Source: Pantoea rwandensis
GTDB lineage: Bacteria > Pseudomonadota > Gammaproteobacteria > Enterobacterales > Enterobacteriaceae
Length of the DNA: 64,000 nucleotides
Assembly: GCF_002095475.1 (NCBI RefSeq)
Contig: NZ_MLFR01000005.1
Location: 1 to 64,000 of the forward strand
Direction: 5' to 3'
Position 1 is the stretch's first letter; each line of letters begins with the position of its first letter. The notes below the pieces were generated by a model. It did not search any database, had not been told where the DNA came from, and worked only from the letters and a program-made list of their open reading frames with translations. This document shows positions 1 through 8,240 of the stretch, piece by piece. The position numbers and the translations under genes were made by a program.

Positions 1-20
1 ACAAAGGGCACCGTGTCTGA

Positions 21-225
21 GGCCACAGCGCCTCTGATGCTGCCACGGGCTATCCGCAGCGCTGAGGCGGAGACGTTGTGCCAGGAGCCGGTCGCATGGA
101 TGCGACTGGCAGTTCGGGTTGGCCTGGATGGCCTTACCCGAACGGTCCGTCCGGCGCGACGTTGCAGCCGAAGGTACCGCGGAGCGGCGCGAGGACGGCC
201 CGGCAGAAGCAGAGGCGCTTTGGCC
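21..225. repeat. Fold-back element with multi-branched secondary structure
   Basis: No convincing gene lies in the first 330 bases. Instead, positions 21-44 are complementary to 202-225 (21 of 24 pairs), closing a loop with further hairpins inside: 53-57/67-71, 87-97/100-110 (a near-palindrome, innermost pairs cannot close), 112-119/136-143 plus 121-124/130-133 (12 pairs around a 5-nt loop), and 144-152/193-200 with one bulge. This looks like a structured RNA or a MITE-like or REP-like DNA repeat. Strand and function cannot be decided. Short reading frames across it overlap in several frames and look incidental. The element is visibly more GC-rich than the sequence to its right. Confidence 0.6.
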
Positions 226-274
226 CGCACAGAGCGCACATAACAAAAGTCGGCACTCTAGAAAATGGCAGACT

Positions 275-288
275 CACCTGAACAGGTG
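275..288. promoter_or_regulatory. Perfect palindrome, operator-like
   Basis: CACCTG-AA-CAGGTG forms a perfect 6+6 palindrome just right of the fold-back element and about 260 bases from the start of the small HTH-like gene that reads towards it. It has the shape of a dimeric regulator site, but no partner can be named. Confidence 0.3.
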
Positions 289-331
289 CTTAACTGACAA
301 CCATTACAGTTTGTGACCGTCATTTATCATT

Positions 332-547
332 TTACCTCCCCCGCCGAGCCCTAATCATGGCTTGCCCGAACTGCCGTACCTCTTGTGGCGCCCAGCATCG
401 GCGCGACAAAGGTGCATCATCATCGACAGCCGCGGGTAAAGGTACTTTTTCTAACGTACCGCGATTGCAAATAGCACACGCCAGCGTGGCGGGGGGTATG
501 CCAAGGTAGCGAGCCATTTCCGGCAGAGTCATCGGGGAAGTGCGCAT
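332..547 (-). CDS. Small putative HTH DNA-binding protein
   Basis: A 71-residue basic protein. The segment TLPEMARYLGIPPATLACAI near the N-terminus resembles the helix-turn-helix of small MerR/AlpA-like or excisionase-like regulators, and the C-terminus is Arg-rich. I do not recognise a specific family. Two ATG codons are adjacent. A GAGGAGG Shine-Dalgarno lies only 2 bases before the first and 5 bases before the second, so the second (547) is chosen. The gene is monocistronic, and the fold-back element and palindrome lie beyond its 3' end. The protein could act as a plasmid- or phage-type accessory regulator, but that is inference. Confidence 0.5.
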   Translation of the reverse strand: MRTSPMTLPEMARYLGIPPATLACAICNRGTLEKVPLPAAVDDDAPLSRRCWAPQEVRQFGQAMIRARRGR

Positions 548-651
548 CATAGCCTCCTCATTGCATGTGATTTGACATCCATGGTTGAGCAGGCTTTAGC
601 GGAACATTTTGATCGCGATCAGCTAGCCAATTATTTTAGGTTAAAAAATAA

Positions 652-1143
652 TCACAGCTGCATCAGCATCTCGTGCCACGCCATGCCGCCATGATCGGAG
701 TCCGAGGGTTTGATGTACTGGTAGCCAAACTTCTTATATAAATCAACATGATGAGTTTTACACATCAGATGGATTGTCTGCTTATCCATCTGTTTCATGG
801 TATCAATGAATTGGCGCATCATCTGGGTAGCGTACCCTTTCCCTTGATAAGCCGGATCCAGCACCACTGACATAATCACCACATTCGGTGCCGCAGGATC
901 ATGCCCGACGAGTTCTTTGAACGCTTCGTCCGACATCACAACATCCCAAGCGCAACCCGCGTTGATAAAGCCAATAACCTTGCCGTTGACTTCCAGGCAT
1001 ATAAAGCCTTGAGGGTATTGAGCTATACGCGTCGCAATCTTCTCACGCGTGGCCGCTTCATCACCCTCGTAAGCTTCAATTTCAATGGAATAACAGCGGT
1101 CGACGTCCGCTAGAGTGGCATTTCTAAACATTAAATTCGACAC
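652..1143 (-). CDS. GNAT family N-acetyltransferase
   Basis: A 163-residue single-domain GNAT protein. Acetyl-CoA-binding motif A is visible as SVVLDPAYQGKGYATQMM (about residues 90-108, with the QxxGxG-type pyrophosphate loop), and the C-terminal KFGYQYIKPS segment is the usual motif B region. The overall pattern (IEIEAYEGDEAAT near the N-terminus, the HHVDLYKKFGY end) is closest to arylalkylamine/serotonin N-acetyltransferase-like bacterial GNATs, which acetylate small amines. The true substrate is not predictable. The start is taken as GTG at 1143 with AGG eight bases upstream; an in-frame ATG at 1131 is the alternative. Confidence 0.8.
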   Translation of the reverse strand: MSNLMFRNATLADVDRCYSIEIEAYEGDEAATREKIATRIAQYPQGFICLEVNGKVIGFINAGCAWDVVMSDEAFKELVGHDPAAPNVVIMSVVLDPAYQGKGYATQMMRQFIDTMKQMDKQTIHLMCKTHHVDLYKKFGYQYIKPSDSDHGGMAWHEMLMQL

Positions 1144-1237
1144 AACTAAGACCTGAGATTCATTTCTGAGACGGGTATTCTAGCAGGGTAAAGTGGCGTC
1201 AGGAAAAATCGCGCTGCTAAAAAGCAGCGCTCCACAA

Positions 1238-2263
1238 TCATGCCAGTTCAACCACACTATTCTCTCGTGCACTGATAAAAGCGGCATCCAGCACAGCCAG
1301 AACTTCAATCGCCTGTTCTGGGGTAACCGGCGGTTCGCTTCCTTCCTTCACAGCCTTGGCAAAGGCTTCGTAATAAGCATGATAGGCGCCTTGTTCAGAA
1401 GGCACACGCTCAGAACCTTGTGGGGTATTCAGTGTGCCCCAGCGTTCTGGTTGCTCAAATCCCCAGTTGGCCAAATCGTCCGTTGGGCGCTGACCAGCAA
1501 AAATAGCCTGCGCCTGGACATCGGTTCCTTGTGAAACAAAGCTCCCGGCATCCCCATAAAGTCGAAACTCACGACAAACAAAACGATTCAGTTTAGTGGC
1601 GGACAGATAAGACTTGGTGCCATTGTGATGCGTTAAGGTCAGCACAAAGCTAGCATCGGTTGGCCCGACCGGCAGATCGATAATATCTAACTGCGCGTAG
1701 ACTGATTTTACCGGACCCAGCAAAAACAGTGCCTGATCAACAACATGGCTGCCTAAATCACGCAGAAGGCCTCCCGTTTCCCCGCCTTCGAGGGTGTTGG
1801 CATCATCTAAATCCATCCGGTTGTGTAAACGCCACACTTTTCCCACGCGGTTTTGTTCAATCAGTTTCTTGAGCGTGCGAACATCATGGTCAAACCGTCG
1901 ATTGTGATAAACGCTGAGCACCACACCCTTGGCTTTCGCTGCCGCAGCCAGTTCGCGCCCGGTTTTAGCATCCGGTGCAAAGGGTTTATCGGCAATCACG
2001 GCAACGCCAGCTTCGATTGCTTCCAACACCAACTCGCGACGGGTTTGTGGCGGTGTGGTGATGGTCACTGCATCAACGCCCGCCGCCAGCATCTCTGTCA
2101 GGCTGGCATAAATCGGGATGTCAGGAAAATCCGCTTTCACTCGTGCAATAGTTTCCGGTGCCCGTGCGACAATGCCTGCTAACTCAACGCCTTGTGCTGC
2201 GTTGATAAATGGCGCGTGAAAGTGCTTTCCACCCGTGCCATAGCCCACAATACCGATTTTCAT
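1238..2263 (-). CDS. Gfo/Idh/MocA family NAD(P)-dependent oxidoreductase
   Basis: A 341-residue cytoplasmic sugar- or polyol-type dehydrogenase. The N-terminal Rossmann fold begins with IGIVGYGTGGKHFHAP (residues 2-17). The conserved ADKPF lysine motif (EKP-type) lies near residue 93, and the C-terminal GFO/IDH/MocA beta-sheet domain follows a GGLLRDLGSHVVDQ segment carrying the catalytic-region Asp and His. It resembles the YdgJ/YvaA group. The start is ATG 2263 with GGAGG upstream; a longer in-frame extension to 2347 lacks family similarity. The gene stands alone between the GNAT gene and a co-directional FAD oxidoreductase. Substrate unknown. Confidence 0.85.
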   Translation of the reverse strand: MKIGIVGYGTGGKHFHAPFINAAQGVELAGIVARAPETIARVKADFPDIPIYASLTEMLAAGVDAVTITTPPQTRRELVLEAIEAGVAVIADKPFAPDAKTGRELAAAAKAKGVVLSVYHNRRFDHDVRTLKKLIEQNRVGKVWRLHNRMDLDDANTLEGGETGGLLRDLGSHVVDQALFLLGPVKSVYAQLDIIDLPVGPTDASFVLTLTHHNGTKSYLSATKLNRFVCREFRLYGDAGSFVSQGTDVQAQAIFAGQRPTDDLANWGFEQPERWGTLNTPQGSERVPSEQGAYHAYYEAFAKAVKEGSEPPVTPEQAIEVLAVLDAAFISARENSVVELA

Positions 2264-2383
2264 GCTGCCTCCATGTGATTGAGAAGAGTCATAATGCCCG
2301 TCATTAATAACATAATGGCAACAAGCAAACTCTATATGCACCCGCAAAACGGCATAAAAATATCATTTTCAGATAAAATGGCT

Positions 2384-3565
2384 CTACTGTGCCGCCGGGA
2401 AATTCCGCTTGATGGGGGCAAATTCGCTGACACTTCTTCCCAGCAAGCGTTGAGGACGGAAATCGCCGAGCAATGCACTGGACGTATCTTCCACCAGCTC
2501 TTGTGCCACCAGTTTGCCGATCAACGGGGACAGTGTAATACCGCTGTGTGTCACCGCCAGGTAGACGCGTTGCTGTGGCGTAACAAAACCAACTGCCGGT
2601 AACCCGTCGGCTGGCCGGGCACGCTGCCCAACAACAATCTGTTCAATTTGTAGCTCTCCCGCATCAGCAAACAAAGAGTGATAGCGTTCGCGGAACTGCT
2701 GGGCGATTTCACCTGTTATGGGAGGCGGCGCGCTTGGATCGGCTAAATCATCAAGCGCCAGTGCTTGTAACAGCAGACGACCACCACCGTCAGGACGCAC
2801 ATTCAGCTGCGGCGAGATTAAATTTGCGCTCAGTGAAAGCGGCTGTGGTGCCGTGCGTACCAGGAAGCTGCAGGCAATCGCATTCGGTTTGCTGGTATCG
2901 AGCAGGGCCAGATTGAGATTGAGCGAGTCAAGCAACTGGTTAGCCCAGCGCCCAGTGGCGATCACCACACGATCGCCCTGCCACTGCTCTCCGTTTTCAA
3001 GGTGCAGTGTGACGCCATTCGCCTGCTCAGAGAGTCGAATGACAGTGTGATGTTGATGCAGAATTGCACCTTGAGCGCGCGCTTCTGACCATAACCGCGC
3101 CAGATACAGCGCCGGATGCAACACTGACTCCGTCGGGAAATGCCATAAAGCGCCGCTAACAGCTTGCGATCGAAGCTCAGGAATTTCACGCTGGAGTTCG
3201 TCCAGTGTCACTTCACGTGCCGGATACCCCAAGGATTGAAGCGAGCTGGCGCGTTGCTGCAGGCGATGCTGGGCTTCTCCTTCGGCAGCCCACTCCCAGG
3301 TACCGCAGGTTTCCAGCCAGCGTAAGCCGTTAGGTTGCGACTGCTGTAATTTAGCGTGTTCCTCCATCGAAAGCGCATTGAGCTGGTGATAGCTAAGCGG
3401 TTGCTTACCGTTGGAGTTAACCCATGCAAATGTGGTGCTGCTGGTACCCGCCCCGATGTGCTGTTGCTCAAAAATCGTGACGTGCACGCCCTGTAAAGCC
3501 AAAGCGCGCGCCACCGCTAATCCGATGACGCCGCCGCCAATAATGGCAATTTTTTGAGTGGACAT
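2384..3565 (-). CDS. FAD-dependent oxidoreductase (DAO/D-amino acid oxidase-like family)
   Basis: A 393-residue flavoprotein. The N-terminal dinucleotide-binding fingerprint IAIIGGGVIGLAVARALA (residues 6-23) ends in an acidic residue pattern (TIFEQQ) typical of FAD binding. A second FAD contact RVVIATGRWA is near residue 200, and the C-terminal VYLAVTHSGITLSPLIG segment is the DAO-family FAD-binding end. Members oxidise amino acids or N-methyl amines, producing imine and usually peroxide. The specific substrate is not evident. The AGGAG Shine-Dalgarno is 6 bases before the ATG. It precedes the MocA-family gene on the same strand but a 120-base gap separates them. Confidence 0.85.
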   Translation of the reverse strand: MSTQKIAIIGGGVIGLAVARALALQGVHVTIFEQQHIGAGTSSTTFAWVNSNGKQPLSYHQLNALSMEEHAKLQQSQPNGLRWLETCGTWEWAAEGEAQHRLQQRASSLQSLGYPAREVTLDELQREIPELRSQAVSGALWHFPTESVLHPALYLARLWSEARAQGAILHQHHTVIRLSEQANGVTLHLENGEQWQGDRVVIATGRWANQLLDSLNLNLALLDTSKPNAIACSFLVRTAPQPLSLSANLISPQLNVRPDGGGRLLLQALALDDLADPSAPPPITGEIAQQFRERYHSLFADAGELQIEQIVVGQRARPADGLPAVGFVTPQQRVYLAVTHSGITLSPLIGKLVAQELVEDTSSALLGDFRPQRLLGRSVSEFAPIKRNFPAAQ

Positions 3566-3683
3566 GAATGGCTCCTGAATGAATGGCCAATATCATAACA
3601 GCGTCCACCTACAGAAATTGCAATGGCTAGAGAACGAATAATGCGTTGGATATAAGGAAATCGTCTGTTGCCAGATTATTCCC

Positions 3684-4625
3684 CTATATTGCTGTCAGCA
3701 TTTTTCCGCTTGAGAAAAAGGCCAACAGATTCTCAAATACATTATTTGACATCGCTTCACGCGTTTCATGGGTCGCGCTGGCAATATGTGGCGTTAAAAG
3801 CACATTATCCAATTCACGCAGCGCAGGGTGAATCATCGGCTCATGCGGGAACACATCCAGCGCCGCACCCTTAATGGTTCTCTGTTGCAGTGCGGAAATC
3901 AGATCGTTTTCATTAACGACGGTGCCGCGCGCAATATTGATCAGCACGCCCTCTTTACCCAATGCGGCCAACACTTTCGCATCCACCAGTTGCAGATTCT
4001 CGGGACTACCCGGCAAGGCTAGCACCAGAAAATCACTAAAAGCTGCCAGTTGTTCGATGTTCTCGCAGCGTTTATAAGGGACATCCTTGGCACTGCGCGC
4101 GGTATAAGCAACCTCCATGCCGAATGCCTCGGCACGGCGGGCAATTGCCTTTCCAATGGCACCTAACCCCGCGATTCCCATGCGTTTACCGCTGGCTTTA
4201 CTAGAGAGTGTGACACCGTTATTTTCCCAAGCACCCGACCGCGCAAATTGATGGTTGGCCACCAGATTACGCGTGAACCCTAACGTTAAGGTCATCGCCA
4301 AATCGGCGACATCGTCGGTCAGGATGTCGCTCGTGATACTCACCTGAATGCCCTGTGCTTTGGTGTAACCCAGATCAATGCGATCGGTTCCCACGCCAAA
4401 AACGGCAATCGCTTTACTGGCCGGCAGTTGTTCCAGCAGTGCGGTTTCCACACCAACGTCACCACGCGTCACAATACCTTTGATCTCTTCACCATGTTGC
4501 TGAAGAAATTGTGCGGGTTCTTGATACTCATATAAACGATGGCAATGAAAATGCTGTGAGAGCTTCTCATCCAACTGTGGCATCAGCGGTTGAATAATCA
4601 AAATAGTCGGTTGCGAATTACTCAT
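3684..4625 (-). CDS. D-2-hydroxyacid dehydrogenase (glyoxylate/hydroxypyruvate reductase-like)
   Basis: A 313-residue member of the D-isomer-specific 2-hydroxyacid dehydrogenases, which reduce 2-keto acids with NAD(P)H. The nucleotide-binding motif GIAGLGAIGKAIARR is near residue 150. The three family catalytic residues are present: Arg in NIARGTVVNE, Glu in DVFPHEP, and His in LLTPHIASAT. A VFGVGTDRIDL substrate-loop motif precedes the Rossmann domain. AGGA sits 7 bases before ATG 4625. It is transcribed away from the carotenoid operon, so 4626-4879 must hold both promoters. Whether it prefers glyoxylate, hydroxypyruvate or a sugar keto acid cannot be told. Confidence 0.87.
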   Translation of the reverse strand: MSNSQPTILIIQPLMPQLDEKLSQHFHCHRLYEYQEPAQFLQQHGEEIKGIVTRGDVGVETALLEQLPASKAIAVFGVGTDRIDLGYTKAQGIQVSITSDILTDDVADLAMTLTLGFTRNLVANHQFARSGAWENNGVTLSSKASGKRMGIAGLGAIGKAIARRAEAFGMEVAYTARSAKDVPYKRCENIEQLAAFSDFLVLALPGSPENLQLVDAKVLAALGKEGVLINIARGTVVNENDLISALQQRTIKGAALDVFPHEPMIHPALRELDNVLLTPHIASATHETREAMSNNVFENLLAFFSSGKMLTAI

Positions 4626-4879
4626 TTAATTTTCCTGATAGACATTCATTTCTGAGCAGCCTACCGGATGATTTTATGTTACGGCATCGCTGTTACTTTT
4701 TTCGCTAATAAGATCACGCAGAAAATACTTTCATCACGTGACGGAAATATCACGGACTTCTCGGTCCTGGTTTGATGAAGGAAATACGCAACTCGCTTCG
4801 CTCGCTGGCGAACTCACCTTACGCAGTCTACGGTTAATTAAAAAAACCATAACAATTTCACTCACCATGGAAAGCCACT
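4626..4879. promoter_or_regulatory. Divergent intergenic region upstream of the carotenoid operon
   Basis: These 254 bases separate the divergent hydroxyacid dehydrogenase and crtE, so promoters for both directions are expected here. The region is AT-rich near 4680-4720 and 4833-4860. A purine-rich GGAAAG precedes the crtE ATG. No clear -35/-10 pair or regulator site could be assigned with confidence, and short reading frames in it have no family character. Confidence 0.4.
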
Positions 4880-5785
4880 ATGACCGCCCATGTAGACATC
4901 ACAGCAAACCCAGAAAGCGAACTTAATCAGCTGCATCAACACCTACAGGCGCATTTGGAGCAACTGCTCCCGGCAGGTCAGCAAACGGATCATGTGCGGG
5001 CAGCCATGCGGGCTGGTGCACTGACGCCAGGCAAACGGATCCGTCCTTTGCTCTTGTTGCTCGCGGCGCGTGATATGGGTTGTGATGCCTTACAGCATGG
5101 CGTGCTAAATCTCGCCTGTGCGGTGGAGATGGTACATGCGGCCTCACTGATCCTTGATGATATTCCCTCAATGGACAATGCCCAGATGCGGCGTGGGCGC
5201 CCCACCATACACCGTCAATTTGGTGAAAATGTCGCGATTCTGGCGGCAATTGCTTTGCTGAGTCGTGCATTTGAGGTGATTGCCATTGCACCCGATTTAC
5301 CGGCATGGCAAAAATCAGAAGCGATTGCCGAACTCTCCTCTGCGGTAGGTTTGCAAGGACTGGTGCAGGGACAATTTCAGGATTTACACCAAGGTGCTCA
5401 AAGTCGCAGCCCTGAAGCGATTGCCATCACCAATGAACTCAAAACCAGCGTGCTATTTCGAGCAACGCTGCAAATGGCCGCGATTGCTGCCGACGCGACG
5501 CCACAAATGCGTCAAAAACTCAGCTATTTTGCACAAGACTTGGGACAAGCATTTCAGTTGCTGGACGATCTCGCCGATGGCTACAAGCACACCGGCAAGG
5601 ACACCCACCAGGACTTAGGCAAATCGACGCTGGTCCAGATGTTGGGCGCTGACGGTGCTGAACGCCGCCTACGTGATCATCTGCGTAGCGCCGATGCGCA
5701 TCTGGCTTGTGCCTGTCACCGTGGCATTGCGACTCGTCAATACCTACATGCCCTGTTTAACCAGCAGCTGGCGATGTTTCACTGA
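4880..5785 (+). CDS. crtE: Geranylgeranyl diphosphate synthase CrtE
   Basis: A 301-residue trans-isoprenyl diphosphate synthase. It makes geranylgeranyl diphosphate from farnesyl diphosphate plus isopentenyl diphosphate, the entry step of the carotenoid pathway. The first Asp-rich motif is DDIPSMD (residues 93-99, the DDxxxxD form of bacterial CrtE) and the second is DDLAD (229-233). The GKRIRP substrate motif is at 51-56 and a QGQFQDL segment near 163. It is the first gene of the crt operon, 14 bases ahead of crtX. No idi lies between crtE and crtX, unlike the P. agglomerans-type cluster. Identity is very secure from motifs plus context. Confidence 0.97.
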   Translation: MTAHVDITANPESELNQLHQHLQAHLEQLLPAGQQTDHVRAAMRAGALTPGKRIRPLLLLLAARDMGCDALQHGVLNLACAVEMVHAASLILDDIPSMDNAQMRRGRPTIHRQFGENVAILAAIALLSRAFEVIAIAPDLPAWQKSEAIAELSSAVGLQGLVQGQFQDLHQGAQSRSPEAIAITNELKTSVLFRATLQMAAIAADATPQMRQKLSYFAQDLGQAFQLLDDLADGYKHTGKDTHQDLGKSTLVQMLGADGAERRLRDHLRSADAHLACACHRGIATRQYLHALFNQQLAMFH

Positions 5786-5799
5786 TCGCGGCGAAGCCT

Positions 5800-7071
5800 A
5801 TGGGGCACTTTGCCGTTATTGCGCCGCCACTGTATAGCCATTTTCATGCACTGCAGGCTTTATCGCAGGCATTAATGGCACGCGGCCATCGCATTACTTT
5901 CCTCCAACAAGCTGATGCACACAGCTTGTTAAGCGATCCGCGCATCAATTTTGTTCCTGTGGGTGAACGCTCACACCCTCTCGGTTCACTGGCTGCAGTG
6001 TTACATCATCTCGCGTCACCGTTATCCTTGTTCCGCGTGATTGCGGATATTGCCGCCAGCACCGATATGTTGTGCCGTGAATTGCCTGCAAAACTTAGAG
6101 CCTTACAAATTGATGGCGTGATTGCTGACCAGATGGAGGCCGCGGGTGGATTGGTGGCGGAAGCGATGCATTTGCCCTTTGTTTCGGTGGCTTGCGCTTT
6201 GCCGGTCAATCGTGAACCGGGTATTCCGCTGGCCGTCATGCCGTTTCGCTTTGGTCAGGATGAGAAAGCACTGCAACGCTTTCAAGCCAGTCAAGACATC
6301 TACGACCGCATTATGCAGCGCCATGGCGAAGTGGTTGCCCAGCATGCGAACCGCTTTGGTTTACCGGCGCGCCGGGCATTGCATCAATGCCTGTCACCGC
6401 TGGCACAAATTAGCCAGCTCGTGCCCGCCTTAGATTTTCCACGCCGCCATCTGCCCGCTAATTTTCATGCTATTGGGTTGTTGCAAGCACCGCTTTTGCC
6501 TGAACCGCCTTGTGCCCCATGGCCGACATTATCTCAGCCTGTGGTTTACGCTTCGTTAGGGACACTGCAAGGCCAACGGTTTCGCCTGTTTCATCATCTG
6601 GCACAGGCATGCCGCAATAGAGGACTGTCTCTGGTGATTGCTCATTGTGGCGGCTTGACCTCAGAACAAACGCAGCAATTGCAAGAAGCGGGTGCCTCAT
6701 GGGTGACCGACTTCCTCGATCAGCGCGCCGCATTACAACACGCCAAACTATTTATTACGCACGCGGGGCTTAACAGTGCCCTGGAAGCGTTGGAATGCGG
6801 TACCCCCATGCTGGCTCTTCCGCTCGCCTTTGATCAACCCGGCGTGGCGGCGCGTATTGAGTGGCATGGAGTGGGCCGCCGGGCGTCTCGTTTCAGCCGT
6901 GTACATCAATTGGAAAATCATCTGCAAAAATTGTTGGATGACGATCGTTATACGCAGCGTATATCGGCTATTCAGTCGCAATTACAAAAGGCAGGTGGGA
7001 GTAAGCGAGCGGCCGAAATCGTGGAACAAGCGTTGGTACAACAACGGGTTGTTGTTGCGGAGGCAAACTGA
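5800..7071 (+). CDS. crtX: Zeaxanthin glucosyltransferase CrtX
   Basis: A 423-residue GT1-type glycosyltransferase that transfers glucose from UDP-glucose to the hydroxyls of zeaxanthin, the final step of the pathway. The N-terminus MGHFAVIAPPLYSHFHAL is characteristic of CrtX. The C-terminal nucleotide-sugar-binding region is seen as ITHAGLNSALEALECGTPML (about residues 322-341), followed by LPLAFDQPGVAARIE. The family's usual length is about 430. The stop overlaps the crtY start by one base (TGATG), indicating translational coupling. A weak purine-rich stretch precedes its ATG. Confidence 0.96.
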   Translation: MGHFAVIAPPLYSHFHALQALSQALMARGHRITFLQQADAHSLLSDPRINFVPVGERSHPLGSLAAVLHHLASPLSLFRVIADIAASTDMLCRELPAKLRALQIDGVIADQMEAAGGLVAEAMHLPFVSVACALPVNREPGIPLAVMPFRFGQDEKALQRFQASQDIYDRIMQRHGEVVAQHANRFGLPARRALHQCLSPLAQISQLVPALDFPRRHLPANFHAIGLLQAPLLPEPPCAPWPTLSQPVVYASLGTLQGQRFRLFHHLAQACRNRGLSLVIAHCGGLTSEQTQQLQEAGASWVTDFLDQRAALQHAKLFITHAGLNSALEALECGTPMLALPLAFDQPGVAARIEWHGVGRRASRFSRVHQLENHLQKLLDDDRYTQRISAIQSQLQKAGGSKRAAEIVEQALVQQRVVVAEAN

Positions 7072-8240
7072 TGCGTGAAGATTACGACCTGATTTTAGTG
7101 GGAGCGGGCCTGGCAAACGGCCTGATCGCCATACGTCTGCGCCAGTTACAACCACACTTACGTCTGCTGATGCTAGAAAGCCAATCGCAACCGGCTGGCA
7201 ATCACACTTGGTCGTTCCATCAGGATGACCTCACCGCTCACCAGATGCAGTGGATACACCCCTTAATCTCCCATCGCTGGTCCGGCTATCAGGTCCGTTT
7301 CCCCTCTTTTCGTCGTAATGTTAGTGGCGATTACTGCTCGATTGCCTCCGCCGACTTTGCACGCCAGCTTTATAGCACCATGGGCGACACACTCTGGACA
7401 GAAGCCCCGGTCAGTGATGTCAGGCCGACTCAGGTCACGCTGGCTGACGGACGCGTGCTGCACGCCACCGCAGTGATTGACGGCCGTGGACTGCAACCTA
7501 CACCGCACCTGCAACTCGGTTATCAGTCATTTGTGGGTCAGGAGTGGCATCTGACGAAACCCCACGGCCTCTCGCAGCCCATTTTGATGGATGCCACTGT
7601 GGATCAGCAGCAGGGCTATCGCTTTGTTTACACACTTCCGCTCAGTGTTGATCGCCTGTTAATTGAAGATACGCATTACATCAATCAACCAACACTGGAT
7701 GACAGCATCGCGCGGCAGAACATCGCTGACTATGCTCAAGAGCGTAGTTGGTCGTTAGGCCGACTGTTGCGCGAAGAACGAGGTGCACTGCCGATTACAC
7801 TTAACGGCGATATTGACGGCTTCTGGCAGCAACAGCACGACCAGCCATGCAGCGGGCTGCGTGCTGGACTGTTCCACGCTACCACGGGTTACTCCTTGCC
7901 TTCCGCAGTCACCTTGGCGGACAGCATCGCGACAATATTCCCCTGCGATGCCGCTCGCCTCAGCCAACACATTGATAGCGTTGCCCGGGATCAGTGGCAG
8001 ACACAGCGTTTTTTCCGGTTATTAAATCGCATGCTGTTTTTAGCCGGGCATCCCGACCAGCGCTGGCGTGTCATGCAGCGTTTCTACCGGCTTGATGCCG
8101 GATTAATCAGTCGTTTTTATGCCGGGCGGCTCCGCTTCGGCGACAAAGCTCGAATCTTATGTGGCAAACCGCCGGTCCCTATCGGCGAAGCGGTACGCGC
8201 ACTGTTGATGAACTCTTTTAAACCAGGGACGAAAGAATAA
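7071..8240 (+). CDS. crtY: Lycopene beta-cyclase CrtY
   Basis: A 389-residue flavoprotein-type lycopene cyclase that converts both psi ends of lycopene to beta-ionone rings, giving beta-carotene. The N-terminal dinucleotide-binding motif DLILVGAGLANGLIAIRL (residues 5-22) is the proteobacterial CrtY signature. GNHTWSFH near residue 43 and the PITLNGDIDGFWQQ region near 238 are also typical. The gene overlaps crtX by one base upstream and crtI by one base downstream (TAATG), so the operon is tightly coupled. Length matches known Pantoea CrtY proteins. Confidence 0.96.
   Translation: MREDYDLILVGAGLANGLIAIRLRQLQPHLRLLMLESQSQPAGNHTWSFHQDDLTAHQMQWIHPLISHRWSGYQVRFPSFRRNVSGDYCSIASADFARQLYSTMGDTLWTEAPVSDVRPTQVTLADGRVLHATAVIDGRGLQPTPHLQLGYQSFVGQEWHLTKPHGLSQPILMDATVDQQQGYRFVYTLPLSVDRLLIEDTHYINQPTLDDSIARQNIADYAQERSWSLGRLLREERGALPITLNGDIDGFWQQQHDQPCSGLRAGLFHATTGYSLPSAVTLADSIATIFPCDAARLSQHIDSVARDQWQTQRFFRLLNRMLFLAGHPDQRWRVMQRFYRLDAGLISRFYAGRLRFGDKARILCGKPPVPIGEAVRALLMNSFKPGTKE

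Noticed and set aside
21..225. Retron ncRNA
   Set aside because: Terminal complementarity is suggestive, but no reverse transcriptase is present to the right. One could lie left of the window, so this is only unproven, not excluded.
13..316. Overlapping Arg-rich reading frames of 65-76 codons
   Set aside because: They overlap each other in different frames across the fold-back element, have no family character, and their composition follows from the GC-rich repeat.
4738..4926. Short plus-strand frame running into crtE
   Set aside because: No ribosome-binding site and no family similarity; it overlaps the crtE start in another frame.
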